A stretch of DNA of 64,000 nucleotides from Sphaerisporangium rubeum (GCF_014207705.1 NZ_JACHIU010000001.1:6378501-6442500); one strand, 5' to 3'; positions 38,599-47,647 are shown, numbered from the stretch's first letter. Translations and numbers: made by a program. The notes: a model not told the origin generated them from the letters alone.

Positions 38599-40820
38599 CC
38601 GGCCTTCTTCCGAAGGTTGTTCAGTTGCTGCAGCCAGTGGTCGATGTCCACCGGTGTCCAGATCGCGTCCCCCGTAGGCGTGATCAGGGTCATCACCGCG
38701 TACGCGGTGGCCGCCGCGGCGATCAGGCCGGTGATCGCGACGAGCCCGATGGCGGCCCCCTTGTCGGGGAACACCGCGGCGAGGCTCCTGCGCATCTGGC
38801 GGCCGGGCCCCTCGACACCGGGCCCCGCGCAGACGATCCACAACGCGACCGCGACACCCCAGCTCAGACAGGTGCCGACCGGCACGTGACGCACCAGGAA
38901 GGCGAGCACCAGCGTGACCGGCACGGCGAGGATGAGAGCGTACGGCACCAGCGCGATCGTGACGCCGATCGACTTGACCAGCGGACCCGGCGACAGGCCG
39001 CGCAGCAAGCCGGGACGGCCGTCGGAGGCGTACGCGATGTCCGCGCCGCGCAGCAGCACGGCGACCGGCAGGATCACCAGCGCGGCCACCACCGGCGCCA
39101 CGACCGCCGCGCCGACCACGATGAGCAGCGCGAGCAGTGCCGCCGCGGCGTACAGGGCCGAGGTCTCCGGCAGGCCGGCGCGGGCCGGTTCGCGGCCGGT
39201 GAGCGCGGCGGCCTGGTCGGGAGGCAGGTGCACGGTCGGCGAGTGGCCCTGGCTCCGCGGGATGCCGGGGTGGCGGATGTGGGGGGTGCGCTCGAACACC
39301 TCCGACGGCTGCTCGAACAGCGCCTGGTGGTAGGCGCCGGGAGGCTGGCCGCCTTGTCCGTACGGCGAGGCCTGCCGGCCGTGCGGGACGTGCTGCGCGT
39401 TCTGGCCCGGCTGGACGGGGTGGCCGTACTGTCCGGGATGCGCGTTCTGGCCGGGGTGTGCGTTCTGACCCGGGAAGGCGCCGGGGTGTGCGTTCTGGCC
39501 GGGCTGGCCGGAGCGGTGCGCGTCGCGATCGAGGGTGCCGAGTTCCTCGGGCCGGACGCGGCGGGTCGGCACCTCACCCTGGTCGGGAGCGGGCTTGGGG
39601 GCTCCCTGCCAGGAGGAGCCGGTGGCGGGTGGCGCGAACCGTGTCGGCACCTCGCCTTCCGGCGTGCGGGCCTGCTCACGGGGGTTCGCGCCGGTTCCCG
39701 GCAGACCGGCCTGGCGCAGTTCCTCGCCGGTCACCCGCACGGTCGGCCAGGGGTCACCGGGGCCGGGACCCTGCGGCGCCTCGCTGAGCAGCGACACGTA
39801 CTCGTCGGCCCCGGCGGCGGGCCCCGCGACCGGGACGCCGGCGCCGGGGGTGCCGGCGGGCTGACCGGTACGGCCGGGGGCCGTCGGGCCCTGCTGCGGG
39901 CTGGAGGACGGGCCGGTGGCGGGGGCCTTGCGTGCCGGGTTGGTGGCCTCAGGCGCCTTACCCGAAAGGCCCGACATGTCTGGCATGGTGCGTATGTCGT
40001 CAGGGATGCGCGCGCGGCCCGGCCCCGTCGGAGGCATGAGCTGGGTCAGCCGCGCGGCCAGCTCGGCGGCGCTCGGCCGCTTGGCCGGATCGCGCTGGAA
40101 GGCGCCACGCAGCAGCGGCCGCAGGATCTCCGGAGCCGCGTCGATGTTCGCACGGCCCGCGGTGATGTTGTAGAACACCATCTCCAGCGTGCCCTTGCCG
40201 AACGGCGGCTGGCCGGTCGCGGCGTACAGCAGAGTGCCGGCCCACGCGTGCACGTCGACCTCGGGCCCCGCCTCGTGGCCCTCGATGATCTCAGGCGCGA
40301 GGTAGCCGGGGGTGCCGATGAACATGCCGGTCTGCGTGAGCCGCGTGGCGTCCACCGCCTGCGCGATGCCGAAGTCGATCAGCACGGGCTCGCCGTCCAG
40401 CAGCAGGACGTTACCCGGCTTGAGGTCGCGGTGGATCACCCCGGCGGCGTGCACCGCGGCGAGCGCGTCCGCGACGCCGTGCGCGAGCCGCAGCAACGCG
40501 TCGACCGGGAGCGGGCCGTCCTGTTTGACCGCCTCGTCGAGCGGCTTGCCGGGGACGTAACGGGTGACGATGTAGGGGCGGCTGCCGGTGACGTCGGCGT
40601 CCAGCACCTCGGCGATGTACTTGTTGCGTACCCGCCGCATCGTCTCGACCTCACGGGACAGCCGTCTGCGCGCGACGTCGTCCCCCGCGACCTCCGCGCG
40701 CAGCACCTTGACGGCGACCTGCCTGCCGTGAGAGTCCAGGGCGAGGTGCACCACGCCCATGCCACCAGCACCGAGCCGCCGGAGCAGCCGGTAGGGGCCC
40801 AAACGGTCGTCCTGATTCAT
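38595..40820 (-). CDS. Ser/Thr protein kinase with Gln/His/Pro repeat linker and membrane helices (3)
   Basis: 741 residues, first of the three-gene kinase operon. The kinase domain (LGAGGMGVVHLA, VAVKVLRAEV, HRDLKPGNVLL, DFGIAQAVD, GTPGYLAPEII) is followed by about 200 residues of Pro/Gly-rich linker including GQNAHPG-type repeats near residues 445-480, then five or six hydrophobic helices. Kinases 2 and 3 share the RLTQTGMFxGTPGYLAPEII activation loop exactly, which indicates tandem duplication. It is translationally coupled to kinase 2 through ATGA. Confidence 0.92.
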   Translation of the reverse strand: MNQDDRLGPYRLLRRLGAGGMGVVHLALDSHGRQVAVKVLRAEVAGDDVARRRLSREVETMRRVRNKYIAEVLDADVTGSRPYIVTRYVPGKPLDEAVKQDGPLPVDALLRLAHGVADALAAVHAAGVIHRDLKPGNVLLLDGEPVLIDFGIAQAVDATRLTQTGMFIGTPGYLAPEIIEGHEAGPEVDVHAWAGTLLYAATGQPPFGKGTLEMVFYNITAGRANIDAAPEILRPLLRGAFQRDPAKRPSAAELAARLTQLMPPTGPGRARIPDDIRTMPDMSGLSGKAPEATNPARKAPATGPSSSPQQGPTAPGRTGQPAGTPGAGVPVAGPAAGADEYVSLLSEAPQGPGPGDPWPTVRVTGEELRQAGLPGTGANPREQARTPEGEVPTRFAPPATGSSWQGAPKPAPDQGEVPTRRVRPEELGTLDRDAHRSGQPGQNAHPGAFPGQNAHPGQNAHPGQYGHPVQPGQNAQHVPHGRQASPYGQGGQPPGAYHQALFEQPSEVFERTPHIRHPGIPRSQGHSPTVHLPPDQAAALTGREPARAGLPETSALYAAAALLALLIVVGAAVVAPVVAALVILPVAVLLRGADIAYASDGRPGLLRGLSPGPLVKSIGVTIALVPYALILAVPVTLVLAFLVRHVPVGTCLSWGVAVALWIVCAGPGVEGPGRQMRRSLAAVFPDKGAAIGLVAITGLIAAAATAYAVMTLITPTGDAIWTPVDIDHWLQQLNNLRKKAG

Positions 40821-41262
40821 CTGATCTCCGGCGGTGCCCCGGAACCGGTATCCGGAAGGAAGCGCCTTGCTCCAATTGTGACATTCGGCTTACTGTGCGC
40901 AACGGCTGTCCGGGAAAACCCGTCCCGCCGGGTGACGAGAACCGTCACCAACTTCACCTTGTTCACCTTGTGCCGCCGGATCGGACGCCCCCCGTCGCCT
41001 CTCACCCCGCGGCCGGTCGGCCATCGGCCACCGGTCACATCCGCCGGCTCACGCCTGCGATCCTTAACGGCACGTAGCACCATACCGGCTTAAACCCCGC
41101 CCATGAGATGAACCAAGAGGTCACATTCCCGGTTGTACAACGGGCGAACCGGCCCCTGTGGTTTCCCAAATGGCTCAAGATTTTCTCCGGCCCCGCGGGT
41201 CACCGGGACCGGTCACCGGCATTCCTGAGCCTTTCTCGCAGGTCGAAGCCGCATTCGTGTGA
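40821..41262. other. Intergenic region upstream of the kinase operon, no gene seen
   Basis: 442 nt between the yet-unnamed deacylase stop and the kinase 3 start. It should hold the kinase promoter, and a terminator for the operon at 41263-45505. Repeated GGTCACCGG / CCGGTCAC near 41200 could form weak hairpins, but none is convincing. No coding frame with a ribosome binding site is seen. Confidence 0.5.
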
Positions 41263-41787
41263 TCACTGGGCCAGGGAGAGCACTTCCGCCGATTTCAGCC
41301 GCGCCAGGGCCTCTCCCGCGAGAGCCAGCTTGGAACCCCTGATGCCGCTGCCGATCACCACCTCGGGACGCTCGGCGACCCGCGTGTCCACCAGCACCGG
41401 CCAGTCGTCCGGCAGGCCGATCGGGGTGATGCCGCCGTACTCCATGCCGGACCGCGTCACCGCGTCGTCCTGCGCGGCGAAGGACGTCTTGCGCGCGTCC
41501 AGGTGGCGGCGGATCACGCCGTTGACGTCGGCCCGCGTCGTGGCGAGCACCATCACGGCGGCGTACCGCGTCTCGCCTCCCCGCCTGGCGGTGACGATCA
41601 CGCAGTTGGCGGAGTCCGCCGGCGCCACGCCGTACCGCTCGCAGAACACCGCCGTGTCGGCCAGGCCGGCGTCGATCGGCGCGACCCGAACGGCGTCGGT
41701 CATGCAGGCGAGCGCCTGCGCCACCGGGTCGGCCAGCAGGTCGCGGCGGTCCAGCGCGGGTACCCAGTCGAGCGTGCCGAGGCCCAC
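41263..41787 (-). CDS. YbaK/ProX-type aminoacyl-tRNA deacylase domain protein
   Basis: 174 residues of the YbaK/EbsC editing fold, which hydrolyses mischarged tRNAs such as Cys-tRNA(Pro) or Ala-tRNA(Pro). Visible family features are ANCVIVTA, the lysine in DARKTSFAAQDDAVTRSGMEYGGITPIGLP and the final GSGIRGSKLALAGEAL. GTG 41787 has AGGAGGG 8 nt upstream and starts only 3 nt after the amine oxidase stop, so it is the last gene of a four-gene operon. A general tRNA-editing role is possible, but its coupling to peptidase, oxidase and PP-loop genes suggests it may act on an unusual aminoacyl or thioester intermediate; that is inference. Confidence 0.82.
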   Translation of the reverse strand: MGLGTLDWVPALDRRDLLADPVAQALACMTDAVRVAPIDAGLADTAVFCERYGVAPADSANCVIVTARRGGETRYAAVMVLATTRADVNGVIRRHLDARKTSFAAQDDAVTRSGMEYGGITPIGLPDDWPVLVDTRVAERPEVVIGSGIRGSKLALAGEALARLKSAEVLSLAQ

Positions 41788-41790
41788 GGG

Positions 41791-43428
41791 TCATCCCTCC
41801 TTCAGAACACGGTGGTGCAGATCGGTGACCACCTTACGTGCCGACTCCAGCGCACCGGCCTGCCAGGCGATGAGGTGCGTCAGCCAGTCCCCCGCGAAGT
41901 ACACCCGGCCGGCCGGCCGCTGGAGCAGGGACAGGCCGCTCGTGGACGGCCAGCGCACCCATGCGCCTTCGATGTGCGGCTGCCTGCGCCACGAGATCGT
42001 CACCGCGTCCAGCACGTCCTTGCGGTACTTGGCGCCGTGCACGCGCGCACCGTGGCCGAGCGCACGGCGCACCCGGTCGCGGTGCGGCATCGCGTCGTAG
42101 GCCTCGGCGTGCGGCCCGGTGTTGTAGTAGCCGACGACCAGGCCGCGCTCGGTGTGGTAGTCGTGCGAGGGGTACCAGATGTGGCCGATCTCCAGGTCGG
42201 TCTCGGTGGCGCCGCCGTACACGCGGTCCTCCAGCTCCCACCAGCGGCGGCCGTACTCCAGGCCGAGCTTGCCGGCCGCCATGGGGATCGGGGTCGCCAG
42301 CGCGGAATGGACGTCGGCGCCGAGGTTGGTGCGCACACGGGTCAGGACGTGCGGAGGCAGCGCGGCCACGCAGTAGTCGGCGGTCAGGACGGCGCCGCCG
42401 TCGAGCTCGACCTCCACCCCGCTCGGACGGTTGGTGATCCTGGTGACGCGTGTGCCGGTCCTGATGCGCTCCGCGCCGACCCGGCCGGCCAGCGCGCGCA
42501 CGATGGCGTCCATGCCGCCGATCGGCTGGAACATCGGCATGGCCTGCTCGTAGCCGGCGTCCATGGTCAGCATGCGGCCGAGGCCCTGGCTGAGGACCTC
42601 GGCCAGCTCAGGCGGACGGCCGAGCGCCGACCCCGCCGTGACGCCGGGGTCCACGCGGTAGCCGCGGCGCTCCCCGCCGGTGTAGGTGTGCGCCGGGCCG
42701 ATCTCCCCGAAGTGGGACAGGAAGTCGAGCAGCAGCTCCTGGTCGGCCTTGGTCAGCCTGGCGTCGAGAGCCCCGGCGTCGGTGGCCTTGGCGAGTAACT
42801 CGGAGATGTAGCCGTAGGCGTCGGCGCGCGCGGTGCGCATGCGGACCGGGGCCCGCATGCCGGAGGTGAGGACGTACGCGCTGGAGTTGCTGTTGACGAA
42901 CACCTCAAGGGGGACGCCGAGCTCGCGGCAGTAGTCGAGGGTGACCATCCACTGAGCGATGCGAGCGGGACCGGCGTTGAAGTAGGTGCCGGGGCCGAAG
43001 CGGACCTGCCGCCGTTCCGGGGAGTCCGCGGTGCCGGGGCTCGCGGAACCGTTCCACGAGACCGGAAGCTCGGTGACTGTGTCGCCACCGCGCAGTGTAA
43101 GGCTGCGGCCCCCTATGCGATCACGTGCCTCAAGCACCGTGCAGTCGTACCCGGCCTTGCCGAGTTCGTACGCGCACGCCAGCCCCGCCACGCCGGCGCC
43201 GAGCACCAGCACCTTGGCGGGACGGCCACCGCGCAGCGTGAAGTCCGACCGGCCAGGCGGGACGTACGGCGCGGGACCCGCCGCGCCGCCGGTGCGCGGC
43301 AGCGGGTCGGCGGCAGGGGACGGGGCCAGTCCGAGCACACCCATGGCGGCGTACATGGCACCCGCGCCGCCGGCCGCGCCGATGCCGACGAGCAGTGAGC
43401 GACGGGTGAGCTTGGCGGGGTCAGGCAC
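41791..43428 (-). CDS. Flavin monoamine oxidase with twin-arginine signal
   Basis: About 545 residues. The N-terminus has a Tat-type signal (KLTRRSLLVGIGAAGGAGAM), so the folded flavoprotein should be exported. An FAD-binding motif follows (VLVLGAGVAGLACAYELGKAGYDCTVLEARDRIGGRS), and the C-terminus keeps the second flavin-contact region GRVYFAGDWLTHLIAWQAGALESARK. It probably oxidises an amine or L-/D-amino-acid-like substrate, releasing aldehyde, ammonia and peroxide. GTG 43428 starts 5 nt after the M55 peptidase gene stop. The large upstream open frame is a shadow of that gene. Confidence 0.85.
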   Translation of the reverse strand: MPDPAKLTRRSLLVGIGAAGGAGAMYAAMGVLGLAPSPAADPLPRTGGAAGPAPYVPPGRSDFTLRGGRPAKVLVLGAGVAGLACAYELGKAGYDCTVLEARDRIGGRSLTLRGGDTVTELPVSWNGSASPGTADSPERRQVRFGPGTYFNAGPARIAQWMVTLDYCRELGVPLEVFVNSNSSAYVLTSGMRAPVRMRTARADAYGYISELLAKATDAGALDARLTKADQELLLDFLSHFGEIGPAHTYTGGERRGYRVDPGVTAGSALGRPPELAEVLSQGLGRMLTMDAGYEQAMPMFQPIGGMDAIVRALAGRVGAERIRTGTRVTRITNRPSGVEVELDGGAVLTADYCVAALPPHVLTRVRTNLGADVHSALATPIPMAAGKLGLEYGRRWWELEDRVYGGATETDLEIGHIWYPSHDYHTERGLVVGYYNTGPHAEAYDAMPHRDRVRRALGHGARVHGAKYRKDVLDAVTISWRRQPHIEGAWVRWPSTSGLSLLQRPAGRVYFAGDWLTHLIAWQAGALESARKVVTDLHHRVLKEG

Positions 43429-43433
43429 GGGGG

Positions 43434-44276
43434 TCAGCCGTAGATGCCGCTGTCGCAGGCCACCCGGCCGGCGATCATCGCGTAGACACCGAGCAGCGCC
43501 ATGATGTCCCTGAAGTCCTCCGAGGTGAACTCGATGTGCCGGGGACCGGCCGGGCGCGTGCCGGGGATCAGCGAGCAGCCCGCCGCGATGGCCGTCGAGT
43601 TCCACTCCACCCCGAGCGTGAACGGCGGCGGCACGACGTACGGCCGGAAGTCGCTCAGCCGGTTCAGCGCACGCGCCGCGGCCTCCCTGATGAGCGCGTG
43701 CGCGACGGCCGGCGGCAGCAACTGCGCCGCGAACCGGTCGATGCCCTTCTTCACCGGCACCGTCTCGACCTCGCCGAGCACCTCGCGGGCCTCCGCGCAC
43801 GCCGCCTCGTCCCCGGTGACCAGCGCCACCGGTACGCCGAGGAACCCGGCGAACCCGGCGACCAGCCGGATCTCACCGCAGATCTCACCGTTGAGGTACA
43901 CGTTCTGGATCTCGTGACCCATCCACGTGTGGTTGAGCACGCCGTGCCGGGTGCCGGCGCGCGCGTGGTAGCCGGCGAAGCAGGCCGCGTCGAAGCCGGC
44001 CGTCAGGCCCTCGGCCATGCGCATCGGCTTGCCGGGGCCGCGGATCAGCGACGCGCGGGGGTCGAGCTGGTCGATGCGGAGATTCTTGGTGGAGCCGTGC
44101 GCGTCGTTGACGACCACGTCGGTCGCGCCGGCCTCGTACACCCCCGCGACGACGGCGTTGGCGTCGGCGGTCATCAGCTCGCAGCCACGCTCGTAGCCCC
44201 GGCCGCCGGCGTGCATCTCCTCAGGGTCGGTGAGGCCGGTCACGCCTTCCATGTCCACCGACACGTACACCTTCAT
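43434..44276 (-). CDS. D-aminopeptidase, M55 (DppA) family
   Basis: 280 residues. Metal ligands line up exactly with Bacillus DppA: Asp8 and Glu10 in SVDMEGVTG, His60 in NDAHGS, His104 in GYHARAG, with a glutamate near 131-135 and a catalytic-type histidine in NHTWMGHE. DppA cuts D-Ala-containing peptides, so a D-amino-acid peptide or related amide is the likely substrate. ATG 44276 overlaps the stop of the PP-loop gene by one base (TGATG). No transporter (dppBCDE) accompanies it, unlike in Bacillus. Confidence 0.88.
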   Translation of the reverse strand: MKVYVSVDMEGVTGLTDPEEMHAGGRGYERGCELMTADANAVVAGVYEAGATDVVVNDAHGSTKNLRIDQLDPRASLIRGPGKPMRMAEGLTAGFDAACFAGYHARAGTRHGVLNHTWMGHEIQNVYLNGEICGEIRLVAGFAGFLGVPVALVTGDEAACAEAREVLGEVETVPVKKGIDRFAAQLLPPAVAHALIREAAARALNRLSDFRPYVVPPPFTLGVEWNSTAIAAGCSLIPGTRPAGPRHIEFTSEDFRDIMALLGVYAMIAGRVACDSGIYG

Positions 44277-45505
44277 CACAGCCCCCAGCTCTCCACCCGG
44301 AGACGGTCGGCCGCGTCCATGAAGCCGAACCGGTCCGCCATGATCGGCTCGATCTCCTTGCGCCACTTCTCGGGGATCTCCTCGACGGCGGGAGGGTAGC
44401 ACCGCTCCAGCCACCGCGTGGACTCGACGGTGGCCTTCAGATGCCGCGCGGCCGTGGCGAACGGTGTCGTCTCGATGTCCGGCACGTGCGCGCAGCCGTA
44501 CTCGATCATCTCCTGGCCGCCGTACGGCGGGGGCTGCTGCCACTTGCGCGCCACCGGCCGGTCGGCCGTGATCTCGGTGCGCATCGGCCGCCGCTCGACG
44601 GCGGCCTGGATGAGCTCCTTGTACAGGCACTTGCCGCACCGGCCGCACGGCCCGCTGCCGTCGCCGCGCAGGCACCAGCGCACCTGGTCCCTCAGTTCCG
44701 ACTCCAGCGCGATCCGCATGGTCATCGCCTCGCTGATGCCCCCGACCGGCAGCACCAGCGGCAGCCCCACGGCCGCGAACGCTCTCCCCCACCTGCCGTG
44801 CGCCGACCACATGGGGTTGTCCGGCGTGTACCGGTGGACGTACCGGCCCCCGCCGAGCCAGCGCGAGCCGATCTCGTACCCGAGCGCCACCCCGCCGAGG
44901 TCCGCCTCGCCGGCCGTCAGCAGCGCACCGGCCAGCACCGCGTGGTGCTCGGGGTAACCGGGCCGGGGCTTGCGGAGCATGAACTCGAGATCGGACCGGA
45001 CGACCGTGACCTCACGACCGGTCCCACGCGCCAACTTCGCCAGCACGTCGGAGCGGTAGTGCGTCCACCGGTTCGGCACCCGCGGATGCGGCACCCGCTG
45101 GAAGTGGACGAGCGGCGCCTCCGGCAGCAGCGCCGCCACCGCCACCGAATCGGCCCCGCCGCTGTAGGAGATCGCCAGCCGCTCCCCGGCCTCCCGCGCC
45201 GCACCCCCCACGGGACCCGCGTCGACCCCCCAGCCGTCGTGCAACGCGCCGGCCAGCGCGGCCGAGACGGGCCGGTCGAAGACCACTCTCCCCCGGGCCC
45301 ACGGCGCCGCCACCGTCCAGGCCGCCAGTGCGAGCAGATCAGGATGCGGCTCGCCGTGCTCCCCCTCCGGAAGCCGCACATGGCAGGTGTCGGTGGCCAG
45401 TTCCACCGCCTGCCCGTCCGTCACGACCCCCGCGACCCCTTCACCGGCGTCCAGCCGCAACCGCAGCCGCCACTCGGCCCCGTCCCGCGTCCACGCCAGC
45501 CTCAT
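44276..45505 (-). CDS. QueC-like PP-loop ATP pyrophosphatase
   Basis: 409 residues. After an N-terminal region of about 105 residues comes the PP-loop SYSGGADSVAVAALLP (SGGADS at 115-120). Near residues 285-300 there is a four-cysteine set spaced C-x8-C-x2-C-x2-C (ending CGRCGKCLYKELI), the same spacing as the zinc site of QueC, which turns a carboxylate into amide and nitrile using ATP and ammonia. The rest of the protein is longer than QueC (about 230 residues) and has its own N- and C-terminal parts, so it is a distinct family; DUF6395-like is a guess. First gene of the four-gene operon. An ATP-dependent amidation, nitrile or thiolation step is inferred. Confidence 0.75.
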   Translation of the reverse strand: MRLAWTRDGAEWRLRLRLDAGEGVAGVVTDGQAVELATDTCHVRLPEGEHGEPHPDLLALAAWTVAAPWARGRVVFDRPVSAALAGALHDGWGVDAGPVGGAAREAGERLAISYSGGADSVAVAALLPEAPLVHFQRVPHPRVPNRWTHYRSDVLAKLARGTGREVTVVRSDLEFMLRKPRPGYPEHHAVLAGALLTAGEADLGGVALGYEIGSRWLGGGRYVHRYTPDNPMWSAHGRWGRAFAAVGLPLVLPVGGISEAMTMRIALESELRDQVRWCLRGDGSGPCGRCGKCLYKELIQAAVERRPMRTEITADRPVARKWQQPPPYGGQEMIEYGCAHVPDIETTPFATAARHLKATVESTRWLERCYPPAVEEIPEKWRKEIEPIMADRFGFMDAADRLRVESWGL

Positions 45506-45602
45506 ACCCGTCCTCCACCGCGACGCCGCACGGCCCCGCCACCGATCCCTGGCACCGGCCCGGCGCTCGTTCCTCCACCGCGACGTCGCACGGACCCGGC
45601 CC

Positions 45603-45974
45603 TCATGAGGATGCCGCCGGTGAGCTCCGCCCCGCCTCGCCGTCCTCGCGCAGCCCGTCCACGGCCTGCCAGAGCAGGACCTCGGCCTGCAGCAGATGGT
45701 CGACGGCCGACGAGGCCTCCGTCGCCAGCCGGTGAGCGTCCTCGACCTTCGCCTTCAGACCGCCGTCACCAGAAGGAGCCCTCCCCTGCTTGCGCAGCAG
45801 CTCCACCTCGCGCCGCAGCTCGGTGACCTCACGCCGGAGCGCCTGCACCTCCCACAACGAGTCCTTGACATCCTGTCGATGCTCGGCTCGCGTGACGTAC
45901 CGTCCGTCCAGCCGCACCAGCACAGCCCGCAACACCCGCCGAGGCACCAAAGCCCGCCACACAACCCGCGCCAT
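45603..45974 (-). CDS. Small coiled-coil protein of unknown function
   Basis: 123 residues. A basic N-terminus (MARVVWRALVPRRVLRAVLVRLDGRYV) is followed by a coiled coil at about 38-65 (WEVQALRREVTELRREVELLRKQ) and a second helical stretch that may dimerise. It has no catalytic motif. It lies 97 nt upstream of the PP-loop operon on the same strand and may be transcribed with it. Function not recognised; a scaffold or membrane-proximal adaptor is possible. Confidence 0.65.
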   Translation of the reverse strand: MARVVWRALVPRRVLRAVLVRLDGRYVTRAEHRQDVKDSLWEVQALRREVTELRREVELLRKQGRAPSGDGGLKAKVEDAHRLATEASSAVDHLLQAEVLLWQAVDGLREDGEAGRSSPAASS

Positions 45975-46035
45975 GACCGGCCACCCTAGCGGAACCCGTG
46001 AACCTTCCCGGCAAATGCCGCCACACCCTTGGTGA

Positions 46036-46617
46036 TCAGTCGGCGGGCCGCTCCGTCAGCAGGTGGATGCGCCGTCCGTCGTGGTCCAGCACCGCCAGGA
46101 TCTCCGCGGGCCCGTCCTTGGCGCCGAACGCGTGCGGGATCATGGTCGAGAAGGCCGCCGCCTGCCCCGTCTCGACGGTGATGGTCCGCTCCCCCAGCAG
46201 CAACAGGACCGTCCCGGACAACACGGTGAACCAGTCGTGTCCCGGATGGACCTTCAGCGCGTCCCGCCGCGGCGGCGGCTTGACGATCCGCATCCTCGCC
46301 ACCGTGACACCGTGCGGCCCGTCCTCCCTGCTCAACATCCACGTGGTCACGCCACGCGCCGGATCGTGCACCGGCCTGATCACCACGTCCTCGTCCGCGA
46401 CCGACTCCACGAGCTGGTCGAGCGTCACCCCGAGGGCCCGCGCGATCGCGGTGAGCTGGTCGAGTCCGATGCGCCGGTGACCGGTCTCGATGCGGCTCAA
46501 GGTGGACGGGCTCATGTGACACCGGGCAGCGAAGTCGTCCAACGACCAGCCGAGAGCCGTCCGCAACCCCCGGATCCGGCTACGGACCAACGCGTCGACG
46601 TCATCATCTTGCTTCAT
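46036..46617 (-). CDS. XRE-family regulator with C-terminal cupin
   Basis: 193 residues from ATG 46617. A helix-turn-helix lies at about 10-65 (LRTALGWSLDDFAARCHMSPSTLSRIETGHRRIG), then a cupin sensor domain at 105-190 (HPGHDWFTVLSGTVLLLLGERTITVETGQAAAF). Such regulators usually sense a small ligand. It diverges from the methyltransferase gene with 47 nt between starts. An 8+8 inverted repeat covers its own start codon, which suggests tight autorepression. Confidence 0.88.
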   Translation of the reverse strand: MKQDDDVDALVRSRIRGLRTALGWSLDDFAARCHMSPSTLSRIETGHRRIGLDQLTAIARALGVTLDQLVESVADEDVVIRPVHDPARGVTTWMLSREDGPHGVTVARMRIVKPPPRRDALKVHPGHDWFTVLSGTVLLLLGERTITVETGQAAAFSTMIPHAFGAKDGPAEILAVLDHDGRRIHLLTERPAD

Positions 46618-46627
46618 ACGCAAGATG
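46605..46627. promoter_or_regulatory. Inverted-repeat operator over the XRE-cupin start codon
   Basis: CATCTTGC (46605-46612) and GCAAGATG (46620-46627) are perfect complements around 7 nt that include the ATG of the regulator. The site is also 38 nt before the methyltransferase start, just upstream of a possible -10 TATGCT (46629-46634), so one protein dimer could shut both genes. Confidence 0.75.
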
Positions 46628-46664
46628 GTATGCTCCTACCGCAAAGCTCGCGTACCGTCGAACC

Positions 46665-47642
46665 ATGACACAACACGACCCCGACCCGCAGCACAGCGGC
46701 CACGGTCACGGCCCCCAGCACGACCACGGACGCACGGCGCCACACGAGGCCGGTCACGGACCGCAGCAGGGCCACGGCCACGGTCACGGCCATGGCCACG
46801 GTCATCAGCACGGCACGGCCGGCCCCGGCGGCGCCGAACTGGCCGAGGTCCTGGATCTCGACGCCGAGGTCCTGCACTCGCTGTTGTCCGAGGCGGTCGG
46901 CCACGTCCACACCCTCACCGCCGACGCGCCGGTCCGCCACATCCTCGACCTGGGCAGCGGAACCGGCACCGGCACACTGGCCCTTCTCGGCCGCTTCCCC
47001 GGCGCGGAGGCCACCGCCGTGGACGGCTCCCCCGAAATGCTGAGCCGCCTGGAGTCGAAGGCCCACACCGCCGGCCTGGCCGCCAGGCTCCGCACCATCG
47101 AAGCCGACCTCGACACGACGTGGCCCGCCGTGGCCACCCCCGACCTCGTCTGGGCCTCGGCGTCCCTCCACCACATGGCCGACCCCGCGCACACCCTCAC
47201 CCGGATCCTCACCACCCTGCGTCCCGGCGGCCTCCTCGCGGTCCTCGAACTGGACTCCTTCCCCACCTTCCTCCCTCACGACCTCGGCATCGGCACCCCC
47301 GGCCTGGAAGCCCGCTGCCAGGCCCTCGTCACCACCGGCAACGTCGCCACGATGCCGACGTTCGGCGCCGACTGGGCCCCGCTCCTCCGCAAGGCCGGCT
47401 TCACCGTGGAACTCACCCGCCACCTCACCACCACGATCCCGGCCCCCATCTCCCCCTCGGCCCGCCGCTACGCCGAACTCACCCTGACCCGCGTCCGCGA
47501 CCGCCTGGCCGACCAGCTCGACCCCGAGGACCGGAAAACCCTCGACACCCTCCTCGACAACACCTCACCGTCAGGCCTCATCCACCGCGACGACCTCACC
47601 GTCCAGGCCTCGAGGTCCCTCTGGGTGGCCCGCCGGCCCTGA
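46665..47642 (+). CDS. Class I SAM-dependent methyltransferase with His-rich N-terminus
   Basis: 325 residues. Residues 1-50 are very His/Gly rich (QHSGHGHGPQHDHG, then HGHGHGHGHGHQHG), a likely Zn/Ni/Cu-binding segment. The Rossmann methyltransferase core follows at about 80-235, with motif I ILDLGSGTGTGTLALL, motif II ATAVDGSPEMLSRL and the post-motif WASASLHHMADP. Substrate unknown. It has no good ribosome binding site, and the ATG may be near the transcript start. Divergent from the XRE-cupin regulator and convergent with cutA 5 nt away. Confidence 0.85.
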   Translation: MTQHDPDPQHSGHGHGPQHDHGRTAPHEAGHGPQQGHGHGHGHGHGHQHGTAGPGGAELAEVLDLDAEVLHSLLSEAVGHVHTLTADAPVRHILDLGSGTGTGTLALLGRFPGAEATAVDGSPEMLSRLESKAHTAGLAARLRTIEADLDTTWPAVATPDLVWASASLHHMADPAHTLTRILTTLRPGGLLAVLELDSFPTFLPHDLGIGTPGLEARCQALVTTGNVATMPTFGADWAPLLRKAGFTVELTRHLTTTIPAPISPSARRYAELTLTRVRDRLADQLDPEDRKTLDTLLDNTSPSGLIHRDDLTVQASRSLWVARRP

Positions 47643-47647
47643 CCCCG

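Noticed and set aside
41200-41262. Terminator after the YbaK-type gene
   Set aside because: GGTCACCGG and CCGGTCAC form direct rather than properly inverted repeats, with mismatches in any hairpin.
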